Part shown: positions 9,178 to 19,288 of the stretch, piece by piece | How the letters are laid out: the number at the start of each line of letters is the position of its first letter | How positions within the stretch are numbered: the stretch's first letter is position 1 | Program-made: the position numbers and the translations under genes | Origin: Nostoc sp. 'Peltigera membranacea cyanobiont' N6 | GTDB lineage: Bacteria > Cyanobacteriota > Cyanobacteriia > Cyanobacteriales > Nostocaceae | DNA length: 64,000 nucleotides | Assembly: GCF_002949735.1 (NCBI RefSeq) | Contig: NZ_CP026681.1 | Span: 2,976,001 to 3,040,000, forward strand | Direction of reading: 5' to 3' | The notes under the pieces: model-generated | Databases searched by the model: none | Seen by the model: the letters and a program-made list of their open reading frames with translations, nothing else | Told to the model about the DNA's origin: nothing

Positions 9178-10863
9178 ATGTCAGTATCCATTCACGCCAC
9201 AGAAAAAGCACTATTCAAGGTTTTTAGTAACGACTTTGCCTTTTCCATACCGGCTTATCAGCGTCCTTATGCGTGGACGAAAGACCAAGCAGGTGAGTTG
9301 TTAAATGATTTATTGTCTTTTTTAGGGGATGATTCAGAAGCTATAGCCGATACTAACTCTTATTTTTTGGGGAGTATAGTTTTGATTAAAGGTGAAGATG
9401 ATCCTAAAGCCGATGTAGTTGATGGACAGCAGCGTTTGACAACTCTCACAATTCTTCTAGCTGTTTTACGAAGTTTACTGAGTGAAAAAAATGCATCAAA
9501 AATGACAAAATATATTTATCAGGAAGGCGACAAGATCGAAGGAACATCTGATTGTTATCGCCTGAAATTACGAGAACGAGATGAAGATTTCTTTCGTCAA
9601 TACATACAATGTGAAACTGGATTAGACAATGTTTTAAAACTTGATGCTTCGCAGTTAACTGATAGCCAAAGAAATATTCAAGAAAACGCTAGTTATTTTT
9701 ATGGAGAATTACGTAAACTTTCTGAGCAGGAGCGAGAGCGGTTTTCTCATTATTTAATGACACGGTGCTTCTTAGTACTTGTTTCTACGCCCGATATTGA
9801 CTCAGCTTATCGCATATTTTCTATATTAAATGCGCGTGGTCTAGACCTCTCGCTCAGTGATTTTCTTAAATCAGAGATTATTGGAGGAATCCTTTCGTCT
9901 GAACAGGAGAAATACACAAGAATTTGGGAAAATGAAGAAGAAAATTTAGGTCGAGAGACGTTTCAAGAACTATTTGCCCATATCCGCATGATTGAGCGTA
10001 AGGCAAAACTCAGTGAAACTGCCCTAAATGAATTTCGCAAATATATACTTCCTAAGAGAGATCCCCAAAAATTTATTAATGAGATAATAAAGCCCTATTC
10101 TGATGCTTTAGAGATTATCAAAACAGCAAATTACTATACCGATAATAATGCAAAAAAGAATATTAATTATTTGTTTAAATGGTTGAATAAAATAGACAAC
10201 ATTGATTGGATTCCAGCAGCAATACTCTATTTCTCTAAAAATAGACACACCCCTGATAAATTAAAGAGTTTTTTGATTGATCTAGAGAGGTTAGCCGCAG
10301 GTTTAATGATTTTACGGGCAGATATAAATGAGCGTATCCGAAGATATGCAAAACTTCTTACTGCTATTGAAAAAGATGTTAATTTATACTCATTTGACTC
10401 GCCCTTACAATTAACACCTGACGAAATAAATAGAATCATTATAACCATTGACGGAGATTTATATCCAATCAAGCGAATTAGACAATATGTTCTTCTACGC
10501 CTTGACTCTGCACTTTCAGAAGCAGAAGGGACTTATGATTATCCAGTTATTACGGTTGAGCATGTCCTTCCTCAAAATCCAAGCCAAGGAAGTACATGGC
10601 TTAAGTGGTTTCCTAATGATGAAGAGCGTCTTCAGTATGTGCATAGAATAGGTAATTTAGTACTGCTTTCTCGAAAGAAGAATGCAGAGGCGCAAAACTA
10701 CGACTTTGATAAAAAGAAAAAAAAGTATTTTGTTAGCAATACAAATATTGTGCCTTTTGTATTGACAACCCAAGTTTTACAACAATCTGAATGGACTTCA
10801 GCAGTAATTGAGCAGCGACAAAAGGATTGTTTGGAAAGCCTGAGAAAAATATGGCGACTGTAA
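9178..10863 (+). CDS. DUF262/DUF1524 protein, GmrSD-like nuclease
   Basis: About 561 residues, with two linked domains seen in GmrS-GmrD type IV restriction enzymes. The N-terminal DUF262 domain carries IPAYQRPYAWTKDQAGELL and the nucleotide-binding signature VVDGQQRLTTLTILL. The C-terminal DUF1524 domain has an HNH-like core: VEHVLPQNP, then RIGNLVLLSRKKNAEAQNY. In the family, DUF262 hydrolyses nucleotide and DUF1524 cuts DNA, often modified phage DNA. Target cannot be deduced. I prefer the ATG at 9178 over the TTG at 9169. It stands alone, without a methyltransferase beside it; the nearest is 8.4 kb away. Confidence 0.85.
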   Translation: MSVSIHATEKALFKVFSNDFAFSIPAYQRPYAWTKDQAGELLNDLLSFLGDDSEAIADTNSYFLGSIVLIKGEDDPKADVVDGQQRLTTLTILLAVLRSLLSEKNASKMTKYIYQEGDKIEGTSDCYRLKLRERDEDFFRQYIQCETGLDNVLKLDASQLTDSQRNIQENASYFYGELRKLSEQERERFSHYLMTRCFLVLVSTPDIDSAYRIFSILNARGLDLSLSDFLKSEIIGGILSSEQEKYTRIWENEEENLGRETFQELFAHIRMIERKAKLSETALNEFRKYILPKRDPQKFINEIIKPYSDALEIIKTANYYTDNNAKKNINYLFKWLNKIDNIDWIPAAILYFSKNRHTPDKLKSFLIDLERLAAGLMILRADINERIRRYAKLLTAIEKDVNLYSFDSPLQLTPDEINRIIITIDGDLYPIKRIRQYVLLRLDSALSEAEGTYDYPVITVEHVLPQNPSQGSTWLKWFPNDEERLQYVHRIGNLVLLSRKKNAEAQNYDFDKKKKKYFVSNTNIVPFVLTTQVLQQSEWTSAVIEQRQKDCLESLRKIWRL

Positions 10864-10996
10864 GTGCGATCGCTGGACAGGTGCTGAATTTGAAGTTATT
10901 TTAAGCTTACTACCTGTCCCTTTCCTTATCCCGAACGTTATTATACACTGTATAATAGGGTTTTCAAATTATTTTTTAAGAGTTGAACAAGGCTAT

Positions 10997-11419
10997 ATGA
11001 AACTAGTTAAAAAATTTTTAGCAGTATGTTTTCTATTATTTGGCATTCCATTGTCTGCGGTGATAATTCTAGAACTTCTTAGTCCCAAAACTCCCGCTAA
11101 AGAAAAGGAAAATTATGTGACTGCCTTAACTATTTTTACTATTCCTTCAACCATTGTAGGAGGCTGGTTGAGTTGGTCTTTAGTGCAGCAGAATCGAAAG
11201 GAAAAAGCATTACTTATAGAATCAGAACAAAAGCGTCTTCAGTTAGCGTTATTAGAATTGATTGAGCAAAATAGTGGCAGAGTAACGGTATTGCAACTGG
11301 CGAAAAATGCTGAAATATCAACCCAGTTAGCTAAACAATATTTAGATGATAAAGCCAAGGAACTTAATGCTGCTTTTGAAGTCAATGAAGAGGGAAATGT
11401 TTTGTATCATTTCTCTTGA
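10997..11419 (+). CDS. Small membrane protein with winged-helix-like C-terminus
   Basis: A 140-residue protein I do not recognise by name. Two hydrophobic segments (about residues 8-28 and 46-66) form a membrane hairpin. The cytoplasmic tail (about 78-140) reads as a compact winged-helix-like unit: LALLELIEQNSGRVTVLQLA, then AEISTQLAKQYLDDKAKEL and a short beta wing at the end. Such units occur in cyanobacterial membrane proteins of unknown role. Whether the tail binds DNA is unknown. The start ATG is preceded by a weak AAGAG-like site. No partner gene is evident; it lies between the GmrSD-like gene and the YfbK-like gene. Confidence 0.65.
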   Translation: MKLVKKFLAVCFLLFGIPLSAVIILELLSPKTPAKEKENYVTALTIFTIPSTIVGGWLSWSLVQQNRKEKALLIESEQKRLQLALLELIEQNSGRVTVLQLAKNAEISTQLAKQYLDDKAKELNAAFEVNEEGNVLYHFS

Positions 11420-11690
11420 AACCCTATTAGGGACTTAACTTAACCTGAGTTCGGGTTAAGATATTGTATTTTTGTAACTCCCAATATTCCTTAAATGCTA
11501 GACAGAAATGTTTAGTGTTGTATCCGCTACAGTTACCAAAACTGCAACAGTCATGAGATCCGAGGCTGTTCAAGACTATTCTGGGTAAGTGGAAACTTCA
11601 AATGTTAGCAACCCCGTCTGAAGAGACAGGGCTTCCACACATACCAAAAGGTTTTGAACTGATACACAAATTTAGTGTGAGGATTTAGCC

Positions 11691-13754
11691 ATGTCTTACC
11701 CGATTCCGTCCAAAATATGGCAACGAGTCAGTATTGTAACACTGTTATTATTAATACCGTCAGTAGGAATTGCTGTTTTACGTCAGTCTGCTACAGTTGC
11801 GGTTCCAGGCAATCAGACTCTTCTCAGTTCTACTCCAACAACCTCCATTTTACCCAATCACCCTGACTACAAAGCACTCCAGGCATTGGTACAAAAGTAT
11901 AGTTGTGTCGTCTCCGTTCAAAACTTTGGTACTGTTCCGATAACCCGGACTGAGTTTGCCACAGTCTTGAATGCCTGTATGAATCGGAGCAATGAGCTAA
12001 TAGCGACTGACCCCAAGATAGTGACCGAAGCGGATATGAAAACTCTGCAACGGTTGCAGTCCGAATTCGCACCAGAGTTAGCAACCCTAAGAAGTCAGAT
12101 AGATGAATTGCAAGATTCTACTCCGACTCAGGCTCCCAGAGAACGTACTCAAGCCGAGTCTACCCGAAAGACTCAACCCTTACCTACGGCTCCATCCCTT
12201 AGTATTCCGTCTGGTTCATCTGTGCAGAATCAAGTTGTTGACCGTGCATATACCCCTAAAATCCGACAAGCTGGTGGAACTAGTGGAAGGATTGCCCCTG
12301 AGCCACAAACCGATCGCAGATTCAATACGGAGAACTACAACCCGATTGAGGATAATCCCTTCCATCGCGTTGGTAATGACCCTCTTTCCACCTTTTCCAT
12401 TGATGTAGATACAGCATCCTACAGCAACATGCGACGATTTATTACTCAAGGGCAATTACCACCCAAGGATGCAGTGCGAATTGAAGAACTTATTAACTAT
12501 TTTACCTATAATTATCCCCAACCAAAAGGTCAACGCCCTTTTTCTGTCACCACTGAAGTTGCTGCTGCTCCCTGGAATCCTCAACACAAGCTGGTACAGG
12601 TGGGTTTGCAAGGTAAACGCCTAGAGAGTGAAACCTTACCACCCAGTAATCTAGTATTTCTGATTGATGTCTCCGGTTCTATGAATGACCCCAACAAATT
12701 GCCGTTGGTGCAACAGTCACTGAAATTGCTGGTAAATAAACTGCGTCCTGAAGATCGGGTAAGTTTAGTAGTCTATGCTGGGAATGCTGGAGTGGTGTTA
12801 CCTGCTACACCTGGTAGTCAGAAATCAAAAATTCTGGCGGCGATTGACCGCTTGGAGGCTGGAGGCTCAACTGCTGGCGGTCAAGGCATTGAACTAGCTT
12901 ACAAGATAGCTAAACAAAACTTCCTCAAGTCTGGTAATAATAGAGTAATTTTAGCTACCGATGGAGATTTTAATGTCGGGGTTTCCAGCGATGGCGAACT
13001 GACGCGATTAATTGAACAGAAGCGAGAACAGGGAATTTTCCTGACGGTGTTGGGATTTGGCACTGGTAATTATAAGGATGGGAAAATGGAACAGTTGGCT
13101 GATAAGGGTAACGGCAATTACGCTTACATCGATACCCTATTGGAAGCCAAAAAGGTTTTAGTTAACGATTTGAGGGGAACTCTGTTTACCATTGCCAAAG
13201 ATGTAAAAATTCAGGTGGAGTTTAATCCGGCGAAAGTTCAGGCATATCGCTTGATTGGCTACGAAAACCGCCTGCTGCAAAACCAGGATTTCAATGACGA
13301 TAAGAAAGATGCAGGAGATATTGGGGCTGGTCATTCTGTGACAGCGCTTTATGAAATAATTCCTACTGGGACGAAGAGTGATGTGAAACTACCGGAGGTA
13401 GACCCGTTGCGGTATCAGCGTTCTGGTGAAACTGCGCTTGATGCTGCTGGCAATGAGTTGATGCAGGTGAAACTACGCTATAAATTGCCCCAGGATAGCA
13501 CCAGTCAATTAATTACCCAAACCATTCAAGATGATGATTTGAGAAGCGACCAGATACCCTCTACAAACCTGAGATTTGCTGCTGCGGTGGCTACTTTTGG
13601 GATGGTGCTGCGTGACTCTGAGTATAAGGGGAATGCTAACTATGATTTGGTGATGAAATTGGCTACTCAGGCGAAGGGAGAAGACCAAGAGGGCTATCGG
13701 GATGAGTTTATTCGCTTGGTGGAACAATCTAGGGGGTTGATTACGAGGAAATAA
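11691..13754 (+). CDS. YfbK-like von Willebrand factor A protein
   Basis: A 687-residue protein with an N-terminal hydrophobic signal/anchor (about 15-32) and a disordered linker rich in Thr, Pro and Gln (about 135-215). A VWA N-terminal domain follows (about 232-290, with FSIDVDTASYSNMRRF), then a VWA domain with an intact MIDAS start (FLIDVSGSMND, Asp near residue 325) and TDGDFNVG, and a C-terminal DUF3520-type region. This order matches E. coli YfbK. The VWA domain should bind metal and a protein partner outside the cytoplasmic membrane; the true role is unknown. It converges on another VWA gene 63 bases away. Confidence 0.88.
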   Translation: MSYPIPSKIWQRVSIVTLLLLIPSVGIAVLRQSATVAVPGNQTLLSSTPTTSILPNHPDYKALQALVQKYSCVVSVQNFGTVPITRTEFATVLNACMNRSNELIATDPKIVTEADMKTLQRLQSEFAPELATLRSQIDELQDSTPTQAPRERTQAESTRKTQPLPTAPSLSIPSGSSVQNQVVDRAYTPKIRQAGGTSGRIAPEPQTDRRFNTENYNPIEDNPFHRVGNDPLSTFSIDVDTASYSNMRRFITQGQLPPKDAVRIEELINYFTYNYPQPKGQRPFSVTTEVAAAPWNPQHKLVQVGLQGKRLESETLPPSNLVFLIDVSGSMNDPNKLPLVQQSLKLLVNKLRPEDRVSLVVYAGNAGVVLPATPGSQKSKILAAIDRLEAGGSTAGGQGIELAYKIAKQNFLKSGNNRVILATDGDFNVGVSSDGELTRLIEQKREQGIFLTVLGFGTGNYKDGKMEQLADKGNGNYAYIDTLLEAKKVLVNDLRGTLFTIAKDVKIQVEFNPAKVQAYRLIGYENRLLQNQDFNDDKKDAGDIGAGHSVTALYEIIPTGTKSDVKLPEVDPLRYQRSGETALDAAGNELMQVKLRYKLPQDSTSQLITQTIQDDDLRSDQIPSTNLRFAAAVATFGMVLRDSEYKGNANYDLVMKLATQAKGEDQEGYRDEFIRLVEQSRGLITRK

Positions 13755-13761
13755 TTTTAAA

Positions 13762-13798
13762 GAGCGATCGCCAACAGTATACCGCAGGCGATCGCTCT
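13762..13798. terminator. Palindrome between convergent genes, built from HIP1 sites
   Basis: GAGCGATCGCC and GGCGATCGCTC are perfect 11-base arms around a 15-base loop. Each arm contains a HIP1 core. It lies in the 63-base gap between two convergent VWA genes, so it may act as a two-way terminator, although neither side has a strong T-run. Confidence 0.5.
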
Positions 13799-13817
13799 CC
13801 ACTATATAAAGGAGCTT

Positions 13818-16262
13818 TTACGGTTGAATCCGAAGTGTTAACACCACCGTACTGGTGAGAGTCTGGGAGGGTAGCCAAGCTAAAAGCGATCGCTTAATTA
13901 ATTCAATCACAGTCTGTTCCTTTAATGATGAAGCCTGTTCATCTAGCAGCAACTGTCTCACCCGTCCCTGGCTCAGTTGGAATTCAAACACCAAATCACC
14001 ACCGAAACCTCTAGGGAGTTGAATTGCTTGCAAGTATTGAGTCAGCAGAGAAATCATCTGCTGATTCAATCCCGTCACGCTCACAACCTGTAAATGAGGG
14101 ACAGAGGATTCTTTTTTCCGTAAGGCTTTTAAATCTTCCAATTGTGGCATTGAGCTTTCGGAAACTGATAACAGGCTATCAAGATTACTAAAATCATCAG
14201 CATATCCAAGTTCAATTTCTGACAATGACTCCATCTCTTCAAACCGTTGCATTGGTTCTGCTGGCGCAGACATTGGGGATGGTGGTGGTAATACAGACAT
14301 TGGAGATGGTGCAGATTGTTTCTTTGCTTCCTGGCGACTGCTTGCCATTCCACCCCTAGGAGCCGCACCAAAAGAAAGGTTACTAAAAATACCCTCATGG
14401 CTGATAGCTTCAGGTATTTCCACAGGTACTTGCAAAGATATAGAATCCTGGTTGGGATTGACTCTGATATCATCACTGACGGCAACAAAAGCCGTATATT
14501 GCGATAACAGTTGATAAGTCAGAGCCGTATCTGTCACCGCTTCCACACCTCCCTTTGTGTCGCCACTAACCATTTGATTCATTAAATCCTTGATGCGGGA
14601 ACGTCCCCAAAGTTGAGCAATCGCAGGATTACCTGTTTGGGGAAAATCCAGATGAAAACTCTGCTGATAACGCCTACCACCCGCAGCAATGCCAGTAACG
14701 TGCAACTTTCCAGAATGCGCGTCTGGTTTGCGTCCAAATAGCACTAACGGCTGCTCTGCAAATAAATCTGGTAGTGTCGAGGGATACATGATTGGAGATT
14801 CACCATCACCTTCCCATTGCAATTGAATATTGGCGAGGACTGGATTATTGATTTGGCGGAAGAATTTTTCTACCACTTCATCTACAGGTTCATCGTGGCG
14901 AATAATCCGAGCAATACCCCGTCCTAATTCTGCAATCCGATTGAGTAAGAAACGATTCACCGAACTACCTGCACCAAAGCTATGAAGGCGGGTTCCTGGC
15001 TGGAGACGCTGTTTAACTTCTGCTAAAATTTGGTTTTCGTTACCGATATAGCCATCAGTTAGTAAAACAATATTTCGCAAGCGTCCCGGATTTGTGGCTT
15101 TTAAGTTTAAGACGGTGCGAATACCGCCTAACATTTCCGTTCCACCACCAGCGTTTAACCGATTGATATAGTTGATTGCTAATAACCGATTTTGGAAAGT
15201 ATTGGCGAGGGGAACGGGTGAGAGTTGCTGTGTAGTATCAGAAAAATCAATAATGCTAAAGGTGTCGTCGGGATTGAGTCCATTGATAAAACGGCGCATC
15301 AATTCCTGACATTGCATCAGTGGTTCGCCACTTTGAGAACCGGAGGAGTCGATGAGAAACACCATATCTTTGGCGACAATCTCATCAGGATGGTACTCAA
15401 CGGCGGGAATCATGTATAAGGCGAAGTGTCCACCCCGTTCATCGGCTTGAGTCAGCGTAGTTGTTTGAGTGTTATTACTGCTAACTTGGTAGCGTAAAAT
15501 TAGGTCTTTGTTGGGTATTGTGTCTCCACCACCTAACTTGGCATTTACTAACTGTCCTTCACGGATGATTTGGATTTGGTGAGAGGGTGAATTAATATCT
15601 TGAATTTCAACGCCAACATTAATTTCTATAGTGACATTAATATCATGACGCGATCGCATTCCATCTGGCAAAATGGGAGCGTTTAAGCGGGAAGCATCTG
15701 GAACTAAATCGGTATCTTGATTTAAAGTCATGGGTGCAATGGCTGAACCACCCCCAACAGCATTTTCTTCGATGGTGATTCCGGGAATGTAACGGGGGCC
15801 AACAACCATTGGGAAGACAAATTCATAATTTCCCCCCTCAAATTTTAGGCTGTCGCTGTAGCGAATAATCACATCGATTTGTTCGCCTGGTTTGATGTTT
15901 GCCAGAGATTGGGTGAAGATATTGTCTCGTTCTTGTTCGAGGAGTCCGGCTGTCTGTCCTTGTTTTCTGGCTTGTTCGTAGATAGCTACAGCTTCTTGGC
16001 GTTTTTTGATGCTGCCTTGAATTGTGCGATCGCCTATGCGAATTAGCATATCATCAACGGCGGCTTCATCGGGTAAGGGGAAGATATAAAGGGCTTCTAG
16101 GGTTGTGGTAAAGGGATTTTCAAAGCTTTGGGTAACTTCCACCCGTGAGATGTTACCATCTATTTTGGCTTTTACTTCAGTGTGTTTGAGGGGAAAAGCA
16201 ATCTGTTGGCTAGAGTTTTGCAGATATAAGCCACTGCGTTGTTGTTCTAGGGTTTGAGTCAT
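13818..16262 (-). CDS. VIT and VWA domain protein (inter-alpha-trypsin-inhibitor type)
   Basis: An 814-residue protein. Residues about 10-140 are a VIT domain (KHTEVKAKIDGNISRVEVTQ, then LEALYIFPLPDEAAV). Residues about 295-470 are a VWA domain with an intact MIDAS start, VFLIDSSGSQSG, and the downstream motif LLTDGYIGN. A long region after about 630 has a Met/Pro/Ser-rich stretch and then a compact C-terminal domain. VIT-VWA proteins are common in bacteria but functionally obscure; protein interaction or metal-dependent adhesion is assumed. There is no signal peptide, so it may be cytoplasmic. It converges with the YfbK-like gene, and the pair may reflect a shared process. Confidence 0.88.
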   Translation of the reverse strand: MTQTLEQQRSGLYLQNSSQQIAFPLKHTEVKAKIDGNISRVEVTQSFENPFTTTLEALYIFPLPDEAAVDDMLIRIGDRTIQGSIKKRQEAVAIYEQARKQGQTAGLLEQERDNIFTQSLANIKPGEQIDVIIRYSDSLKFEGGNYEFVFPMVVGPRYIPGITIEENAVGGGSAIAPMTLNQDTDLVPDASRLNAPILPDGMRSRHDINVTIEINVGVEIQDINSPSHQIQIIREGQLVNAKLGGGDTIPNKDLILRYQVSSNNTQTTTLTQADERGGHFALYMIPAVEYHPDEIVAKDMVFLIDSSGSQSGEPLMQCQELMRRFINGLNPDDTFSIIDFSDTTQQLSPVPLANTFQNRLLAINYINRLNAGGGTEMLGGIRTVLNLKATNPGRLRNIVLLTDGYIGNENQILAEVKQRLQPGTRLHSFGAGSSVNRFLLNRIAELGRGIARIIRHDEPVDEVVEKFFRQINNPVLANIQLQWEGDGESPIMYPSTLPDLFAEQPLVLFGRKPDAHSGKLHVTGIAAGGRRYQQSFHLDFPQTGNPAIAQLWGRSRIKDLMNQMVSGDTKGGVEAVTDTALTYQLLSQYTAFVAVSDDIRVNPNQDSISLQVPVEIPEAISHEGIFSNLSFGAAPRGGMASSRQEAKKQSAPSPMSVLPPPSPMSAPAEPMQRFEEMESLSEIELGYADDFSNLDSLLSVSESSMPQLEDLKALRKKESSVPHLQVVSVTGLNQQMISLLTQYLQAIQLPRGFGGDLVFEFQLSQGRVRQLLLDEQASSLKEQTVIELIKRSLLAWLPSQTLTSTVVLTLRIQP

Positions 16263-16556
16263 AATCTTTACCTGGCGCTTTTGTTTGCTGTCTTTAGCGT
16301 AGGTGTATTTTTCTGGGAGATATGCTCAGTTTTATGCTCAGTTATTGGCTCAGTGATGGGTTTAGGGTGAAATATTCAGTTCCGTTTAAGCATATACTAA
16401 CTAATTTTTTTAGATACTACTTGCAGCCTATATGATTTTAGCAGTATACTAATGTAATAAAAATTACTAAAAATAAACCCATTAAAATACTTATTACAAT
16501 AAAAACACATTAGCAAACTTAGTAGTTAAATATACATTTATATCAAGATAAAACTT

Positions 16557-19262
16557 ATGCGTCTCGATTCAGTTCTCGTTAGATTTTATAAGTCATTCAA
16601 TGTTGACTATATGAAGCAACATGATTCTAGAGTGCATAAAAAGCCTTGGGAAATCATTAAAGCCGATGATACTGAAATGTGGTATCCCTATATTCAAGTA
16701 CCGATAGATCCAAAAATCACAGCTATTGTAGGTGCAAATGAATCAGGTAAGTCTCATCTTTTAAGTGCTATTGAAAAAGCAATTACTGGGTATGCTATTG
16801 AATACGACTCTAAAAAACAACCAATTTCTTCAAGAGATTTTTGTCGCTATTCAGAGCGTTTTCTTGTAACTTCTGACAAAAATCGTCTACCTGATTTTGG
16901 TACAGAATGGTCATGTCTATCTGAGATAGAGTGTAAGCACATCAAAAAACTATCTGATATTTCTCAAAGCCGTCCATTAGATAGATTTTTTCTTTTTAGG
17001 ACTAGTGGCAACTTGCTCAGTATATACCTTCCTGAAGATGAGGGAAAATATTCCTCTCATGAAGTTAATCCTGAAAAAGTAGATGAGTTTATAAAAATAC
17101 TACCAGGAACTCGCAGGCTGAAGAGTAACATAGCACTTCCTTCAAGTATACCAATTCAAAAACTTGTTCAAAAAGTCAAAGGTGAAGCTGATTGTACTAG
17201 ATATGAAATACTTTCAACTACTCATCGTCAAAGAATTCGTAAGTTAATAGATGAGTTTTATAAGAACCCCGAAAAATTTAATAATTCTAAAAATTCATAT
17301 ACTTCTAATGAAGATAAGGTATCCAATAATGTAATACAAGAAATTATCAATATTTTATCTGACCCCGATAGCAATTTAAACGAAAAAGATAAAGATAAGC
17401 AAGAAGAAGAGGTTAATCTGACTTACCAATTACTCTGTACAATTGCTGAAGTTAATGAGATAAATTTGCTAGATTTAGCTCACTCAATGGAAGCTAATGA
17501 TGTAGGATATACACAGGCTATAATAGATAAAATAAATAGACAACTATCGGCAAATCTTAACTTTCCAAACTATTGGGTTCAAGATAGCAAATTTCGCTTA
17601 CTCATGTCAGCAAAAGATCATAATCTGGAATTCACAATAGTTGACAGAACAGGAACAAAATATTCTTTTGATGAACGTAGTAATGGTTTGAAGTATTTCC
17701 TTAGTTACTTCATTCAGCATCGCTCCTATGAACCTCCAAATAATGTCCCTGAAATTCTATTAATGGACGAGCCTGATGCTTTCCTATCCAGTCGAGCGCA
17801 GCAAGATTTATTGAAAATCTTTGAGGAAGTTGCAAATTCAGAAAATGGAAAATCAGCCTCTCAGGTAGTATATGTAACTCATTCACCATTTTTGATAGAT
17901 AAAAATCACGGCGAAAGAATTCGAGTTTTAGATAAAGGAAGTGATTATGAAGGTACTCGTGTAGTAAAAAGTGTATCTAGAAATCACTATGAACCACTGC
18001 GTTCTGCATTTGGTGCTTTTGTAGCTGAAACTGTTTATATCAGTCATTGCAATTTAATGGTAGAAGGACCTGTTGATCAAGTCCTTCTTGCAGGAGTATC
18101 AACTTACTTACGTACTTTTGATGTAGCTTCCAAGCGTGAATCACTTGATCTGAACGAAGTGACTATTGTTCCTGCTGAGGGAGCATCAAATATTCCATAC
18201 TTAACTTATCTAGCTCGTGGACGTGACTCAGAACAACCAGCAGTAATTGTTTTACTAGATAGTGATGATTCCGGTAATAACGCTAAAAAAGAATTAACTA
18301 AGAAAGGTTATGGTCCTCGAAAAAAACCACCACTAAAAGAAGAATTTGTCCTGCAAATTGGTGATTTGAGGCAATTAGGTGTTAATTTTCCTGAAACACT
18401 TTCAAGTCCTGAAGTTGAAGATTTAATACCAATACCTATTAGTGTTTTAGCTGCTCAAAAATTTGCTTCAGAGGTGCGGGGTATTAGGGAGCGTGACACT
18501 AGAGATATTACGGAAGAATTTGTTCAGCAAAAAGTTGAATTAGGTGAAACAATGTTTGATGCTGTAGATGCTTGCGTTAAACAATGTTCAAAAGATCCAC
18601 ACTATCTTGATAAAGTAGGGTTTGCACGCAGCGTTGTTGAAGTAATTAACTCTTTAAAAAGAGACACAAATCGAGAAGTGAAATATACTGACGCTTTAGA
18701 TAAATTTGAATTCAATTTCAAGATATTATTTCGAGAACTTGACAGACGAAAATCTTTAGCAGAACTTGAGCGCACTAGAGAAAAAGCTTCTCAAAAGCTC
18801 AAAGATATTGAGGAAAGTTTTTTCTCTAATCATCCAAATACTGCTAATCGGGAAGATGTTGTACAGTTTTTAGAAAAACTAGAAGCTCTTTTACTTTCAG
18901 ATGATAGTTTTGATAGTGATGAAATTAGAAAAGGTATAGGATGTATTAGGAATGATTACCAGCTTAACTTTAATTTGGGTGAACGTGTAGAAAATTATGA
19001 AAAATTCAAGCAAGATTTGCAACGTCTTAAGTATTTAGGTAAGTTTGCAAGTCAAGAAAAACAGGAAAATTTACAAATTATTAATGAAGGTAAATCAATT
19101 AATTCATCAGGCAATAATCAGAGTTTAGAGTCATCTAAAGCTTCTCCGTTAGATCATGATGATTCAGATACTTCTTCATCATCTGAAGCAAAAATTATGA
19201 ATGTTAAAAAATCTAAGAGTAAAAATAATACAGGCAATGCTGATTCTACAGCTTCTAGTTAA
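16557..19262 (+). CDS. OLD-family ATPase-TOPRIM nuclease
   Basis: A 901-residue protein. Walker A is GANESGKS at residues 59-66; an ABC-type signature (SNGLKYFLS) and Walker B (EILLMDEPDAFLSS, about residue 404) follow. A TOPRIM domain begins at about residue 500 with LMVEGPVDQVLL and continues with VLLDSDDSG near 568. This is the architecture of OLD (overcoming lysogenization defect) nucleases, which cut DNA and act in phage defence. After the TOPRIM domain come about 250 helical residues and an unusual Ser/Asp/Asn/Lys-rich tail of about 50 residues. No UvrD-like GajB helicase lies next to it, so it would be a stand-alone (class 1) OLD. It converges on a methyltransferase gene with 26 bases between stops. 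Confidence 0.85.
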   Translation: MRLDSVLVRFYKSFNVDYMKQHDSRVHKKPWEIIKADDTEMWYPYIQVPIDPKITAIVGANESGKSHLLSAIEKAITGYAIEYDSKKQPISSRDFCRYSERFLVTSDKNRLPDFGTEWSCLSEIECKHIKKLSDISQSRPLDRFFLFRTSGNLLSIYLPEDEGKYSSHEVNPEKVDEFIKILPGTRRLKSNIALPSSIPIQKLVQKVKGEADCTRYEILSTTHRQRIRKLIDEFYKNPEKFNNSKNSYTSNEDKVSNNVIQEIINILSDPDSNLNEKDKDKQEEEVNLTYQLLCTIAEVNEINLLDLAHSMEANDVGYTQAIIDKINRQLSANLNFPNYWVQDSKFRLLMSAKDHNLEFTIVDRTGTKYSFDERSNGLKYFLSYFIQHRSYEPPNNVPEILLMDEPDAFLSSRAQQDLLKIFEEVANSENGKSASQVVYVTHSPFLIDKNHGERIRVLDKGSDYEGTRVVKSVSRNHYEPLRSAFGAFVAETVYISHCNLMVEGPVDQVLLAGVSTYLRTFDVASKRESLDLNEVTIVPAEGASNIPYLTYLARGRDSEQPAVIVLLDSDDSGNNAKKELTKKGYGPRKKPPLKEEFVLQIGDLRQLGVNFPETLSSPEVEDLIPIPISVLAAQKFASEVRGIRERDTRDITEEFVQQKVELGETMFDAVDACVKQCSKDPHYLDKVGFARSVVEVINSLKRDTNREVKYTDALDKFEFNFKILFRELDRRKSLAELERTREKASQKLKDIEESFFSNHPNTANREDVVQFLEKLEALLLSDDSFDSDEIRKGIGCIRNDYQLNFNLGERVENYEKFKQDLQRLKYLGKFASQEKQENLQIINEGKSINSSGNNQSLESSKASPLDHDDSDTSSSSEAKIMNVKKSKSKNNTGNADSTASS

Positions 19263-19288
19263 CTTTAAGGTTTCTCTTATTATGTAGA

